This document shows positions 1-12,562 of a DNA stretch of 64,000 bases, one piece after another. Position numbers and translations under genes: made by a program. The stretch is taken from contig NZ_JACPOF010000029.1 in assembly GCF_016185115.1 (NCBI RefSeq), positions 312,530 to 376,529 on the forward strand, given 5' to 3'. Under the pieces are notes generated by a model. The model saw only the letters and a program-made list of their open reading frames with translations. It was not told the DNA's origin and searched no databases. Each line of letters starts with the position of its first letter. Positions within the stretch are counted from its first letter, which is position 1. The DNA is from Polaromonas sp. (GTDB lineage: Bacteria > Pseudomonadota > Gammaproteobacteria > Burkholderiales > Burkholderiaceae_C).

Positions 1-225
1 GCCATGTTTATGCCCAAGGCCCGATCTGGGAAGGATCAGTGCAGCATAGGACGGGTCATGAAGGTAAATGGCAATGCCCGTGGGCACCAGTTGCCACGCA
101 TTTGCAGCCAGGGTTAGCGGCGCGTCCAGACAGGCGCGCAAATCAAGGCCCGCACTGCCCGGCGTGGCGTACTGCGGAAGATTGCCCTGAAGGCGAGGAT
201 CGATGATCTTGACGTCAATTTTCAT
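1..225 (-). CDS. dut: dUTP diphosphatase (partial, 3' end beyond window)
   Basis: The 75 visible residues are the N-terminal half of a trimeric dUTPase, which hydrolyses dUTP to dUMP and pyrophosphate to keep uracil out of DNA. Motif [10 protein letters not shown] lies near residues 22-31, and the phosphate-binding PRSGLG motif near residues 66-71. The remaining motifs lie off the left edge. The ATG is 41 bp downstream of the coaBC stop on the same strand, so the two are probably cotranscribed, a common pairing in proteobacteria. I found this reading frame by translating the window edge directly. Confidence 0.95.
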   Translation of the reverse strand, partial: MKIDVKIIDPRLQGNLPQYATPGSAGLDLRACLDAPLTLAANAWQLVPTGIAIYLHDPSYAALILPRSGLGHKHG

Positions 226-266
226 GAATACCTGTGTGTTTCCAGATGGTTAAAAAGCTGTGCGGA

Positions 267-1538
267 TCAGGACGGGAATGCGGCCAAGCGAGCAGCTATC
301 TCGCGCACAAGCTGGCGTGCCAGCGCGAGTTTGGAAGCGTGTGGCAATTGCCTGCTGCCCTTTTCATCCACAAGCAACAAGGCGTTGTGGTCCTGTCCGA
401 AAGTATCGGGGCCGATATTGCCCACAAGCAGCGGGACTTTTTTCCGCAGCCTTTTGGCCTCCGCGTTTTCAACAAGATTGTGACTCTCCGCCGCGAACCC
501 CACACAATACAATTTGCCGGCTTGTGCCTGGGGCAAACTGGCCACCGTAGCGAGAATGTCCGTATTTTCCTCAAAGACAAGCTGCGGCGCCTGGCCCGAC
601 GCGTCCTTCTTTATTTTCTGCCCTGATGGTTTTGCCACGCGCCAGTCGGCGACAGCTGCAGCTGCGACCAGAACGGTCGCAGCTTGAACATGCGCCATCA
701 CGGCGTCAAACATGTTTTGTGCGGACTTGACATCAACCCTGTTGACCCCACGAGGGGTGGCCAGGGCAACCGGCCCGGCCACAAGGGTGACGTGCGCGCC
801 AGCCTCGTGGGCGGCCCGCGCTAGCGCAAAACCCATCTTGCCGCTTGAGAGGTTGGTGATGCCGCGCACGGGGTCTATCGCTTCATATGTTGGTCCGGCG
901 GTAATCAGTACATGCTGCCCAGCGAGAACCTTGGGAGCAAAAAAACTGATGACGTCCTCAAGTATCTGGTCGGGCTCCAGCATGCGCCCATCGCCCGTTT
1001 CGCCACAAGCCTGAAACCCTGTACCCACGCCCAGCACGGTTGCGCCATCCGCCTCCAGCTGCACAAAGTTGCGCTGCGTCGCGGGATGCGCATACATTTC
1101 GCGGTTCATGGCGGGTGCTACCAGCAAGGGCACCTTGTCGATAGGCCTTGCAAGACACATCAGGCTGAGCAGATCGTCAGCCCTTCCATGCAACAGCTTT
1201 GCCATGAAGTCAGCGCTCATGGGTGCAATCAGGATGGCATCCGCTTCACGCGACAGATTGATGTGAGCCATGTTGTTGGACTCCCGGCTGTCCCACTGGC
1301 TTGTATAGACAGTCCTGCCGCTTAATGCCTGCATGGTGACGGGCGTGATGAATTGCTCTGCGGCTTCGGTCATCACTATCTGCACCGTCGCGCCTGCCTT
1401 GATCAATGCCCGGCATAACTCGGCGGCCTTGTAGCAGGCGATGCCGCCTGACAGTCCCAGAAGGATGTGTCTTCCCGCCAGATCAAGGGGCTCATCCGGA
1501 TTCACGCTGCCTGTGGCTGCATTTGCTTGATTCGTCAT
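267..1538 (-). CDS. coaBC: bifunctional phosphopantothenoylcysteine decarboxylase / phosphopantothenate-cysteine ligase
   Basis: CoaBC carries out two consecutive steps of coenzyme A synthesis: CTP-dependent joining of cysteine to phosphopantothenate, then flavin-dependent decarboxylation to phosphopantetheine. The N-terminal flavoprotein half shows LLGLSGGIACYKAAEL, the APAMN segment and ACGETGDGRMLEP, the last being the substrate-clamp loop with the conserved cysteine. The C-terminal ligase half has ITAGPTYEAIDPVRGITN and the KIKK segment. An open frame extends 22 codons upstream, but the ATG giving MTNQAN (423 aa) fits the family length. It diverges from pyrG and precedes dut. Confidence 0.95.
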   Translation of the reverse strand: MTNQANAATGSVNPDEPLDLAGRHILLGLSGGIACYKAAELCRALIKAGATVQIVMTEAAEQFITPVTMQALSGRTVYTSQWDSRESNNMAHINLSREADAILIAPMSADFMAKLLHGRADDLLSLMCLARPIDKVPLLVAPAMNREMYAHPATQRNFVQLEADGATVLGVGTGFQACGETGDGRMLEPDQILEDVISFFAPKVLAGQHVLITAGPTYEAIDPVRGITNLSSGKMGFALARAAHEAGAHVTLVAGPVALATPRGVNRVDVKSAQNMFDAVMAHVQAATVLVAAAAVADWRVAKPSGQKIKKDASGQAPQLVFEENTDILATVASLPQAQAGKLYCVGFAAESHNLVENAEAKRLRKKVPLLVGNIGPDTFGQDHNALLLVDEKGSRQLPHASKLALARQLVREIAARLAAFPS

Positions 1539-1568
1539 GCCCCGCAATGTATCAGTTTGTCCGCGTAA

Positions 1569-4162
<2,594 letters not shown>

Positions 4163-4173
4163 GACAACATTCG

Positions 4174-4464
4174 ATGCCATCCGCCTACATCATTGCCAAT
4201 GTCACGGTGAATAACGCCGAGGCGTACGAAGAATACAAAAAACTCTCTGGCATTGCCATGCAAAAGCATGGCGCGGAAGTCTGCATACGTGGCGGCAAGG
4301 TTGAGGTACTTGAAGGCGACTGGACACCCAGCAGGGTGGTGCTGCTCAAGTTCCAGGACGCCCCGCAAGCCAGGGCTTTCTACAACTCCACCGAATACGC
4401 AGCGGCCATCAAGGCCCGTAGAGACATCTCCGTGATGCGAATGGTGCTTGTTGAAGGCGTGTGA
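4174..4464 (+). CDS. DUF1330 domain protein
   Basis: This 96-residue protein matches the DUF1330 pattern, a small dimeric alpha/beta (ferredoxin-like) fold. It has an N-terminal AYIIANVTVNN strand, a GGKVEVLEGDW segment near residue 49 and a C-terminal VVLLKFQDAPQARAFYNSTEY block that is highly typical. The biochemical function of the family is not established. It starts 12 bp after kdsA and ends 44 bp before eno, so it is probably in the same transcription unit. Confidence 0.85.
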   Translation: MPSAYIIANVTVNNAEAYEEYKKLSGIAMQKHGAEVCIRGGKVEVLEGDWTPSRVVLLKFQDAPQARAFYNSTEYAAAIKARRDISVMRMVLVEGV

Positions 4465-4508
4465 TTTGTTCCAGTTTTTCCCTTTTTTGATTGAACTGAA
4501 AGAGCTAA

Positions 4509-5795
<1,287 letters not shown>

Positions 5796-5809
5796 CTGAA
5801 AAGGCAGCC

Positions 5810-6085
5810 TTGGGAAACCGCTTCGTCCCTGCCATCCTGATTGCGCTGCTGGCCCTGTTCCATGCGCAACTGTGGCTGGGCCGGGGCAGCATACCCACTG
5901 TTCGCAGCATGCAGCAGCGCCTTGATGAGCAAAATGCGAAGAACGTCAAGGCCCAGGCAGCCAATGAGCAGCTCGCAGCCGAGGTACGGGACCTCAAGGA
6001 AGGGCTTGAAATGGTCGAGGAAAAAGCGCGCAGCGAACTGGGCATGGTCAAGCCCAACGAGATTTTTGTCCAGGTCAACAAATAG
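5810..6085 (+). CDS. ftsB: cell division protein FtsB
   Basis: FtsB is a small bitopic protein of the divisome that forms a complex with FtsL and FtsQ at midcell. The 91-residue product has a short cytoplasmic tail, one membrane segment (about residues 6-23, VPAILIALLALFHAQLWLG), and then a periplasmic heptad-rich coiled coil (about residues 32-70). The start is TTG at 5810, preceded by AAGGCAG as a plausible ribosome site. Length and its position after eno fit FtsB. Confidence 0.9.
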   Translation: MGNRFVPAILIALLALFHAQLWLGRGSIPTVRSMQQRLDEQNAKNVKAQAANEQLAAEVRDLKEGLEMVEEKARSELGMVKPNEIFVQVNK

Positions 6086-6566
6086 CGCCACGCCCGCCCT
6101 GCGGGTGACGCTTCTCGGCGGCTCAACCCTGAGCAGGACAAAGCTGTCTGGGCAACTGCTATCCCAGGATCAAACCCTTGAGATTTTCACCCCACAAACC
6201 GCAGTAGAAGCGGCCGGAAACGAAGGTCTGACATTCCTCCTGGGCCCGGACAGTTCGCATGCCCATGATGTCCAGACAGACCGGCTGTTGAGGTCAGACC
6301 TTGAACGTCACAACATTTCATACCAGGTGCTTTACGGCACAAGCGAAGAATGCCTGGCCCAGGCCCTGCAGGCCATTCAGCGCAGACTGCCAGCGCAAAC
6401 TATTCCTGCAGCTTCAGCGCAGAAAGCATTTGCAGACCAAACCAGTTTGCAAAGCCCCCGGTGGGTCTGGACATGCGACAAATGCAGCGACCCGGCATGC
6501 GAGCATCAGTTGTTGACTGGTCTGCTCGCCAGTCGCAAAAATCGGACTACTGAACCGTTGCCGTAG
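6066..6566 (+). CDS. hypothetical protein downstream of ftsB
   Basis: An open frame shifted relative to ftsB continues past its stop and encodes about 166 residues that read like a real protein rather than antisense noise. There is a strand-helix start (RVTLLGGSTLSR), a central TFLLGPDSSHAHDVQ block and a C-terminal CDKCSDPACEH cluster that could bind a metal. The start is uncertain: TTG at 6066, overlapping ftsB by 20 bp, or GTG at 6105. Its last 20 bp overlap the convergent hslO 3' end. I do not recognise the family and assign no function. Confidence 0.45.
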   Translation: MSRSTNSATPALRVTLLGGSTLSRTKLSGQLLSQDQTLEIFTPQTAVEAAGNEGLTFLLGPDSSHAHDVQTDRLLRSDLERHNISYQVLYGTSEECLAQALQAIQRRLPAQTIPAASAQKAFADQTSLQSPRWVWTCDKCSDPACEHQLLTGLLASRKNRTTEPLP

Positions 6567-7515
6567 GCGGTTGCTGCCTGTCGGGGTTGGTAAACAGCTG
6601 CGCAGCATCCACCGGATCAAAGTCGTATTGCGCACCGCAAAACTCGCAGGTGACCCCCACATTGCCGCGTTCTGCAATCACGCTTTCGATTTCTTCCGCA
6701 CCCAGCGTGCGCAGCATGTTGCTCACACGCTCACGCGAGCAGCTGCACGAAAAACTCGGCTGCAGAACCTCAAATCGGGTAATGGGTTCTTCCCAGAACA
6801 GCCGGCGCAAAATCGTGTCGGCATCCAGCGTCAACAACTCTTCACGCTTGAGGGTGGCCGCCAGCATGGCAATGCGGTTGTAGTCTTCGTTGATGCCGAT
6901 CTGGTCCTCGTTGGCATCCCGGTCAACCTGCCCCTCAAGGTTGCCCTCACCCTTCACGGGCAAACGCTGGATCAGCAAGCCGGCCGCGATGTTGCCATCC
7001 GCAGCCAGAATGAGTTTGGTGTCCAGCTGCTCACTTTGCAGCATGTAGTGCTCCAGCACCTCGCCCAGATTTTCAATTTTTTCGTGCTGGTCGCCAAACA
7101 GTGGCACCACGCCTTGATAGGCCTGCTGGCCGGGCATCTTGTCTTTGGGGTCGAGCGTGATGGCACATCGCCCTTCGTTATTGACATTCACCAGATCGCT
7201 CAGCGTGGCTCCGGCATCCACTGTGCCGGTGATGGTCGCCGTGGCACGCACCGTCAGGTCCGGCTGAACTTCAGCGACTGCAATCTTGACCGGCCCGTCG
7301 CCAAATATCTGCAGGATCAGCGCACCATTGAACTTGATGTTGCCCTGCATCAGGGTGGCTGCCGCAGTCATTTCGCCCAGCAGGTGCATCACCTCCACAG
7401 GGTAGCCACCGGCAGCCTTGCGGCGCCGAAGTATTTCCTGCCATGAGTCCGTAAGGCGCACCAGCATGCCGCGTACCGGCAGTCCGTCGAAAATGAATTT
7501 GTGGAGTTCTGACAT
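6547..7515 (-). CDS. hslO: redox-regulated chaperone Hsp33
   Basis: Hsp33 is a cytoplasmic holdase that is inactive when its four C-terminal cysteines bind zinc and is switched on by oxidative unfolding. The 322-residue protein carries both halves of the zinc switch near the C-terminus, the CxC in FSCSCSRE and the CxxC in TCEFCGAQY, after the HslO core segment containing GEMTAAATLMQGNIKFNG. It converges on the small gene downstream of ftsB with a 20 bp overlap. Confidence 0.95.
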   Translation of the reverse strand: MSELHKFIFDGLPVRGMLVRLTDSWQEILRRRKAAGGYPVEVMHLLGEMTAAATLMQGNIKFNGALILQIFGDGPVKIAVAEVQPDLTVRATATITGTVDAGATLSDLVNVNNEGRCAITLDPKDKMPGQQAYQGVVPLFGDQHEKIENLGEVLEHYMLQSEQLDTKLILAADGNIAAGLLIQRLPVKGEGNLEGQVDRDANEDQIGINEDYNRIAMLAATLKREELLTLDADTILRRLFWEEPITRFEVLQPSFSCSCSRERVSNMLRTLGAEEIESVIAERGNVGVTCEFCGAQYDFDPVDAAQLFTNPDRQQPPTATVQ

Positions 7516-7539
7516 AAGTATTAAAAAGATTCGGGCAGC

Positions 7540-8064
7540 TCAATCGAGCTTCTTCAGTCCCGATTTGTATCGCGCCGCATTCTCTACATAGTGCTCCGCG
7601 CTCTGTTTTAAACCCTCAATCTGCTCCGGGCTCAATTGCCGGACCACCTTGGCTGGCGTGCCCATGATCATGGACCCATCCGGGAACTCCTTGCCTTCCG
7701 TCACCAGGGACCCTGCACCCACGAGGCTGTTTTTGCCAATCTTTGCCCCATTGAGCACGATGGCGCCTATGCCGATCAGCGAGTTGTCGCCAATCGTGCA
7801 GCCATGCAGCATGACCTGGTGGCCGACCGTCACGTTCTCACCCACCGTCAGGGGCTTGCCTTCGTCGGCATGCATGACGCTGTTGTCCTGGATGTTCGAT
7901 CCCTTGCCGACACTGATGGTCGATGTATCGCCACGAATCACGACTCCGAACCAGACGCTGACATCCTGTCCGAGGGTCACATGACCCATGACCTGTGCAT
8001 TCCCGGCAACCCACGCTGAGGGGTGAACGGACGGAACGAGATTTTCAAGTTGGTAGATGGCCAT
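7540..8064 (-). CDS. gamma-carbonic anhydrase-like hexapeptide-repeat protein (YrdA/PaaY type)
   Basis: This 174-residue protein is a left-handed beta-helix protein of the gamma-class carbonic anhydrase-like family. Hexapeptide repeats run through residues about 15-140 (for example VTLGQDVSVWFGVVIRGD and NVTVGHQVMLHGCTIGDN). The potential metal-binding histidines are present in VMHADEG and VGHQVMLHG. Family members may be carbonic anhydrases or acyltransferase-like, and the substrate cannot be read from sequence. The ATG giving MAIYQLEN was chosen over one 14 codons upstream because the extension is not family-like. It lies 24 bp upstream of hslO on the same strand. Confidence 0.85.
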   Translation of the reverse strand: MAIYQLENLVPSVHPSAWVAGNAQVMGHVTLGQDVSVWFGVVIRGDTSTISVGKGSNIQDNSVMHADEGKPLTVGENVTVGHQVMLHGCTIGDNSLIGIGAIVLNGAKIGKNSLVGAGSLVTEGKEFPDGSMIMGTPAKVVRQLSPEQIEGLKQSAEHYVENAARYKSGLKKLD

Positions 8065-8175
8065 GTCTGTTTTCGCTGTAGGGGTGTGGGAGTGATGCCG
8101 AACCATTGTAAAGACCGCACCCGGGGCCTGCCTGTTCCGGACTGTGCAACAAGGGGTTTAAAGCACAATTGAGCC

Positions 8176-9048
8176 ATGACAGACCAGTCGCCAGCAATGG
8201 AGTTGCGCCAGATGGCGATGCAGGCCCTCATCGAAAAGGATCCCGACGCGAAGGTGCGCCTGACCCAATCCCTGCAGACCCAACTCAGCACACTTTTAAT
8301 CGCCCCCGATACCATACTGGAGGAGCCCCGGGGCGTGCCTGGCTGCCCCGACAGCCCGGAGCTCAGGTCCCATCTGGACGTACCCAAACGCTCACCTTTC
8401 ACAGCTGAGGGTCTGGCAGCCCTGCTTCACTCTGTCACGCATATTGAATTCAACGCCATCAACCTCGCACTCGATGCGATCTGGCGATTTGATGGCATGC
8501 CCCAAGCCTACTACCGGGACTGGCTAAAGGTAGCCTCGGAAGAAGCCCTGCATTTCAGCCTGCTGCGCACGCATCTGCAAGGCATGGGGCATGACTATGG
8601 CGACTTCCCGGCACATACCGGTCTTTGGGACATGACGGAGAAGACCAGCGGCGACATCCTCGCGCGCATGGCGCTGGTGCCCCGTACCCTTGAAGCCCGG
8701 GGGCTGGATGCCACGCCCCCCATGCAGGCCAAATTGCGCAGGGTCGGCACACCACAGGCGCTTCGCGCCGTGGACATCCTCGACATCATCCTGCGCGATG
8801 AAATTGGGCATGTTGCCATAGGCAACCACTGGTACCGCTACCTTTGCCAGAAACGCGGCATGGACCCTTTAACCACCTATGCAAAACTGGCCGGCCAATA
8901 TGGCGCGCCGAGCATGAAAGGCCCTCTCAATCTGGAGGCCCGCCGCTACGCGGGTTTCAGCGAAGAAGAGTTGATGCTTTTGACTACACAGGGCCAGGCA
9001 GGCCCGACAGCTGATCCTGAATGCGCCAATCTACCCAAAATTCGATAA
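8176..9048 (+). CDS. DUF455 family ferritin-like protein
   Basis: The 290-residue protein belongs to DUF455, a four-helix ferritin-like family related to diiron enzymes. Candidate metal-ligand clusters are THIEFNAINLALD, SEEALHFSLL and RDEIGHVAIGNHWY, in the E...ExxH...E...ExxH pattern expected of a diiron site. The physiological role is not established; it is probably a cytoplasmic oxidoreductase or hydroxylase. It is divergent from the gamma-carbonic-anhydrase-like gene and lies 52 bp before cfa. Confidence 0.85.
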   Translation: MTDQSPAMELRQMAMQALIEKDPDAKVRLTQSLQTQLSTLLIAPDTILEEPRGVPGCPDSPELRSHLDVPKRSPFTAEGLAALLHSVTHIEFNAINLALDAIWRFDGMPQAYYRDWLKVASEEALHFSLLRTHLQGMGHDYGDFPAHTGLWDMTEKTSGDILARMALVPRTLEARGLDATPPMQAKLRRVGTPQALRAVDILDIILRDEIGHVAIGNHWYRYLCQKRGMDPLTTYAKLAGQYGAPSMKGPLNLEARRYAGFSEEELMLLTTQGQAGPTADPECANLPKIR

Positions 9049-9100
9049 ACTTTTGGAAATCCAAATGACTGGCTGTTGAAGCCCTGACAAGGAATTACCC

Positions 9101-10372
9101 ATGTTCCAGCGCCTGATTCCCGAGATCGAATCCCGTTTGACCCGACTCTCCCCTCCTGTAGCCCTGCAATTGCCTGAGGGCAATGTGGTGGGGGCAACGG
9201 ATGCCCCGGTCAAACTGGACTTTTCAAGCTGGACCAGCCTGGCACGACTCAAGGCCGGTGAAATTGGCGCCCTTGGTGAAGAGTATGTCGAGGGCAAGCT
9301 CAATATCCACGGACGCATGCGTGATGTCATGAGTGTCGTGTCGCACCTGCTTCCCGGCAACCCGGTTGAAAGCGATATGGGGTGGTTCTCGCAATTGCTG
9401 CGCAGGGCCAGATCCCTTGCGGCGCATACCCAGGCCAGGGACGCCGCCCAGATCCAGTTTCACTATGACGTGTCGGATGCGTTTTATGAACTGTGGCTGG
9501 ATGCACGCCGGGTCTACTCCTGCGCCTACTATCGGGATGCAGACATGACCCTGGCGCAAGCGCAGGAGGCCAAGCTCGACCATATCTGCCGCAAGCTGAT
9601 GCTCAAGCCGGGCGAGCGCTACCTGGACATCGGCTCAGGCTGGGGCGCACTCCTCATGTGGGCAGCCGAGCACTACGGCGTTGATGCCACCGGCATCACG
9701 CTTTCAAAAAACCAGCACGCGCATGTGCAAAAGCTTATAGACGAGAAAGGCCTGGGCGGCCGTGTCCGTGTTGAGTTGCGCGACTATCGCGACCTGCAGG
9801 AGGAGCAGCCTTTTGAGAAGATTTCTTCAGTGGGCATGTTTGAACACGTGGGTCACGCCAACATGACGGCCTACTTCTCGAAAATTTTCAGGCTGCTTGT
9901 TCCCGGAGGTCTGGTGATGAACCACGGCATCACGGCCGGTGGGCTGGAGAACAGCCAGCTGGGTGCCGGCATGGGGGAGTTCATCGAGAAGTACATATTT
10001 CCCGGTGGCGAGTTGATGCACGTCAGCGCGGTGCTTGAACACATGGCACGCGCGGGGCTGGAGATGGTGGACACGGAAAACCTGCGGCCGCACTATGCCC
10101 GAACGCTCTGGGACTGGTCAGACACGCTTGAGACAAAACTGGATGTGGCGCGCGAGGTGCTGGCCAGGGATGGCGGCGATGACCGCGCCGAAAAAACGCT
10201 GCGCGCCTATCGCCTGTACCTTGCAGGCAGCGCCATGAGTTTTGAGCAGGGCTGGATTTCACTCCACCAGATGCTGGCGACGCGGCCATCAGGCGACCTG
10301 GCTGGCGGCAGGCTCAAGGGTGCGCAGTCGGTTTATCCTTTCAGCCGCGACTATATATATCGCCAGCCATAA
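9101..10372 (+). CDS. cfa: cyclopropane-fatty-acyl-phospholipid synthase
   Basis: Cfa transfers a methylene group from S-adenosylmethionine to double bonds of membrane phospholipid acyl chains, usually on entry into stationary phase or under acid stress. The N-terminal lipid-binding domain is followed by a Rossmann methyltransferase domain with LDIGSGWGALLMWAAEHYG (near residue 176) and ITLSKNQ. The Cfa-specific segments EHVGHANMTAYF and FPGGELMHVS follow. At 423 aa it is slightly longer than the E. coli enzyme. It converges on xerD across an inverted repeat. Confidence 0.93.
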   Translation: MFQRLIPEIESRLTRLSPPVALQLPEGNVVGATDAPVKLDFSSWTSLARLKAGEIGALGEEYVEGKLNIHGRMRDVMSVVSHLLPGNPVESDMGWFSQLLRRARSLAAHTQARDAAQIQFHYDVSDAFYELWLDARRVYSCAYYRDADMTLAQAQEAKLDHICRKLMLKPGERYLDIGSGWGALLMWAAEHYGVDATGITLSKNQHAHVQKLIDEKGLGGRVRVELRDYRDLQEEQPFEKISSVGMFEHVGHANMTAYFSKIFRLLVPGGLVMNHGITAGGLENSQLGAGMGEFIEKYIFPGGELMHVSAVLEHMARAGLEMVDTENLRPHYARTLWDWSDTLETKLDVAREVLARDGGDDRAEKTLRAYRLYLAGSAMSFEQGWISLHQMLATRPSGDLAGGRLKGAQSVYPFSRDYIYRQP

Positions 10373-10378
10373 ACTTTC

Positions 10379-10452
10379 TGTCATCCCGGACCCGATCCGG
10401 GATCCATCCCCGCTTCGTCTGGCATGGATTGCGGATCAAGTCCGCAACGACA
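10379..10452. repeat. 74-bp inverted-repeat element between cfa and xerD
   Basis: Two 29-bp arms (10379-10407 and 10424-10452) are inverted copies with about six mismatches. Each arm also contains its own small hairpin, CCCGGAcccgaTCCGGG in the left arm and TTGCGGAtcaagTCCGCAA in the right. The left arm resembles the widespread intergenic motif CCCGGAnnnGATCCGGG. It sits between two convergent genes, where a folded transcript could end transcription from both sides, though no T-run follows. Confidence 0.75.
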
Positions 10453-10471
10453 GAGGGCAGCGCTTCATTCT

Positions 10472-11374
10472 TCAACCCCTGGGGTGATGTTGTGCGTGCA
10501 GGTTTTTCAGCCGCTCACGCGCTACGTGCGTGTAGATGGTAGTGGTTGAAATATCGGCGTGACCCAACAACATCTGCACCGCGCGCAGGTCTGCACCGTG
10601 GTTCAGCAAATGGGTGGCAAATGCATGGCGCAGGGTGTGCGGCGACAGCGGTGAATGGATGCCCGCCAGCTGCGCGTATTTTTTAACCAGCATCCAGAAC
10701 ATCACGCGGGTCATGCCGCTGCCGCGTGCGGTGACGAACAGGTCGTCTGTCTGCTGGCCGCCAAGAATGGCCGGCCGCCCTTGCGCCATGTAAAGCACCA
10801 CAGCATCGCGCGCAACCTGGCCGAAAGGTACGAGCCTTTCCTTGTTCCCCTTGCCCATCACACGCAACACGCCTTCATTCAGGCCGAGATGAAAGGTCTT
10901 GAGGCCGACGAGTTCACTGACGCGCAGGCCGCTGGCGTACATCAATTCCAGCATGGCCCGATCACGCAGGCCCAGTGGCGTGTCTTCCGACGGTGCAGCG
11001 AGCAGCGCCTCCACCTGCGACTCACTCATGACCTTGGGCACGCGCAGGGCCTGTTTGGCGGACTGAAGTTTCAGGGTCGGGTCGGCACTGAGCAGCCGCT
11101 CACGCAATGCCCAGCGGAAGTAGCGTTTGAACACAGTCAGGCGGCGATTGGCCGAGGTCGCTTTTGTCGCGGCATGCCTGGCAGCGAAATAGCGGTTCAG
11201 GTCGATTTCTACCGTGTCGTCAATCCTGCGCCCTCGCTGCTCTTTCGCACCCAGCCAGTCCGCATACAGCGACAGGTCCCGCCTGTAAGCCGCCAGTGTG
11301 TTCTTCGACAAACCGTCCTCCAGCCACAGGGCATCTATGAAGGCGTCAATGCTGGACTGGCTGGCGGAATGCAT
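10472..11374 (-). CDS. xerD: site-specific tyrosine recombinase XerD
   Basis: XerD acts with XerC at the dif site to resolve chromosome dimers, under FtsK control. The 300-residue protein has an N-terminal SAM-like core-binding domain (SIDAFIDALWLEDGLSKNTLAAYRRDL). The C-terminal catalytic domain shows the first arginine in ASGLRVSELVGL, then HTLRHAFATHLL, LGHADISTTTIYTHV and the tyrosine nucleophile in that last segment. These patterns are characteristic of XerD rather than phage integrases, and the gene has no attachment site or cargo beside it. Confidence 0.92.
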   Translation of the reverse strand: MHSASQSSIDAFIDALWLEDGLSKNTLAAYRRDLSLYADWLGAKEQRGRRIDDTVEIDLNRYFAARHAATKATSANRRLTVFKRYFRWALRERLLSADPTLKLQSAKQALRVPKVMSESQVEALLAAPSEDTPLGLRDRAMLELMYASGLRVSELVGLKTFHLGLNEGVLRVMGKGNKERLVPFGQVARDAVVLYMAQGRPAILGGQQTDDLFVTARGSGMTRVMFWMLVKKYAQLAGIHSPLSPHTLRHAFATHLLNHGADLRAVQMLLGHADISTTTIYTHVARERLKNLHAQHHPRG

Positions 11375-11402
11375 GCTGCCGACCTTACCAAAAATCCGGG
11401 CG

Positions 11403-11438
11403 AAAAAAAGCCGCCGGGCAAAACCTGCTCGGCGGCTT
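11403..11438 (-). terminator. Rho-independent terminator of the Bug gene
   Basis: Read on the minus strand, a GCCGCCG/CGGCGGC stem with a 13-nt loop is followed by a run of T. It lies 25 bp after the stop codon at 11461 and separates the Bug gene from xerD. Confidence 0.85.
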
Positions 11439-11460
11439 ATCGAGATGAATGGTCTGGCGG

Positions 11461-12441
11461 TCAGTCGAGCTTGAGCTTGGCGGAGTCCACCACCTTTTTG
11501 TAGACCTCAAACTCGGCCTTGATCTGCGCCGTGAACTGCTCTGGCGTGTTGGCGACGATGAGCGAACCGGTGTCCTCGATGCGCTTGCGCACTGTCGGAT
11601 CTTCCAGTGACTTCTTCACGCCTGCGCTGACCTTGTCAACGACTTCTTTCGGCAGGCCCTTGGGTCCAAGAATGCCGTAATAAGCCATGCGGTTCACCGG
11701 CTCCAGGCCCAACTCCTTAAAGGTCGGCACATCAGGCAGCACCGCAAGGCGCTGGGGCGCGGCTACCACAATGGGGATCAGGCGCTTTTGCTGGATGAAG
11801 GGCAAGGCCGACGGCAGGTTGTCAAAAATCATGTTGACCTGTCCCGCAACGGTGTCGTTCAGCGCAGGGCCCGCGCCACGGTAGGGAATGTGCGTTACGA
11901 ATGCACCGCTCAGGCTTTTATACAGTTCCATCTGCAGGTGGCCGATGCCGCCCGTGCCGGACGACGAATAGGAATACTTGCCGGGGTTCTTCTTGATCTC
12001 GGCGATGAACTCCTTGTAGTTCTTCGCCGGAAAGCTCGGGTGCACCGCAATGATGTTGGGCGTCGCAGCAATGTTGATGATGGGCGTGAAGTCAGTCAAC
12101 GTGTTGTAGGTGATCTTGGGGTTGATGGCCGGGTTGGCCGCCGTGGTGGAGACGGTCGCCACACCCAGCGTGTAGCCGTCCGGCGCAGAACGTGCGATTT
12201 CTGTCGCGCCGATCACGCCGCCGCCGCCAGCCTTGTTTTCAACGATGACGTTCTGGCCAAGCACCTTGCCCAGCGGGTCAGCGATGACGCGGGCCACGAT
12301 GTCGGTAGTGCCACCGGGTGCAAAAGGCACCTGCAGCTTGATGACCTTGTTGGGGTAGCTCTGGGCCAGCACGGAAGCAGCGGATGTCGCCAGCACAAGG
12401 GCGGAGAGGGTTGACAGGGCGAATAGGCGGCGACGTTGCAT
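11461..12441 (-). CDS. Bug family periplasmic substrate-binding protein
   Basis: The product is a Bug (tripartite tricarboxylate transporter, TctC-like) binding protein of about 326 residues. It has a signal peptide (MQRRRLFALS followed by a hydrophobic core and cleavage near VLAQ) and the family segments VPFAPGGTTDIVAR, VIVENKAGGGGVIGA, APDGYTLG and HIPYRGAGPALND. Such proteins bind carboxylic acids or other small organics in the periplasm; the ligand is not predictable. The ATG at 12441 is used because GAAGGA lies nine bases before it. No TctA/TctB membrane genes are adjacent, as is usual for the expanded Bug families of Burkholderiales. Confidence 0.9.
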   Translation of the reverse strand: MQRRRLFALSTLSALVLATSAASVLAQSYPNKVIKLQVPFAPGGTTDIVARVIADPLGKVLGQNVIVENKAGGGGVIGATEIARSAPDGYTLGVATVSTTAANPAINPKITYNTLTDFTPIINIAATPNIIAVHPSFPAKNYKEFIAEIKKNPGKYSYSSSGTGGIGHLQMELYKSLSGAFVTHIPYRGAGPALNDTVAGQVNMIFDNLPSALPFIQQKRLIPIVVAAPQRLAVLPDVPTFKELGLEPVNRMAYYGILGPKGLPKEVVDKVSAGVKKSLEDPTVRKRIEDTGSLIVANTPEQFTAQIKAEFEVYKKVVDSAKLKLD

Positions 12442-12562
12442 GATCTGGTCCTTCAAGTAAAAACAGCCTGCATGTTACGTGCAAGAAGTACGCCCCGCAG
12501 TTGTGGATTACGCATAAGGGCAAACCCCGATTCGCCAGATTTTTCAAGGTTATTCTTCAGCA

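Noticed and set aside
10472..11374. Tyrosine recombinase considered as a phage or island integrase
   Set aside because: The sequence is typical chromosomal XerD, with no tRNA, att repeats or cargo genes nearby.
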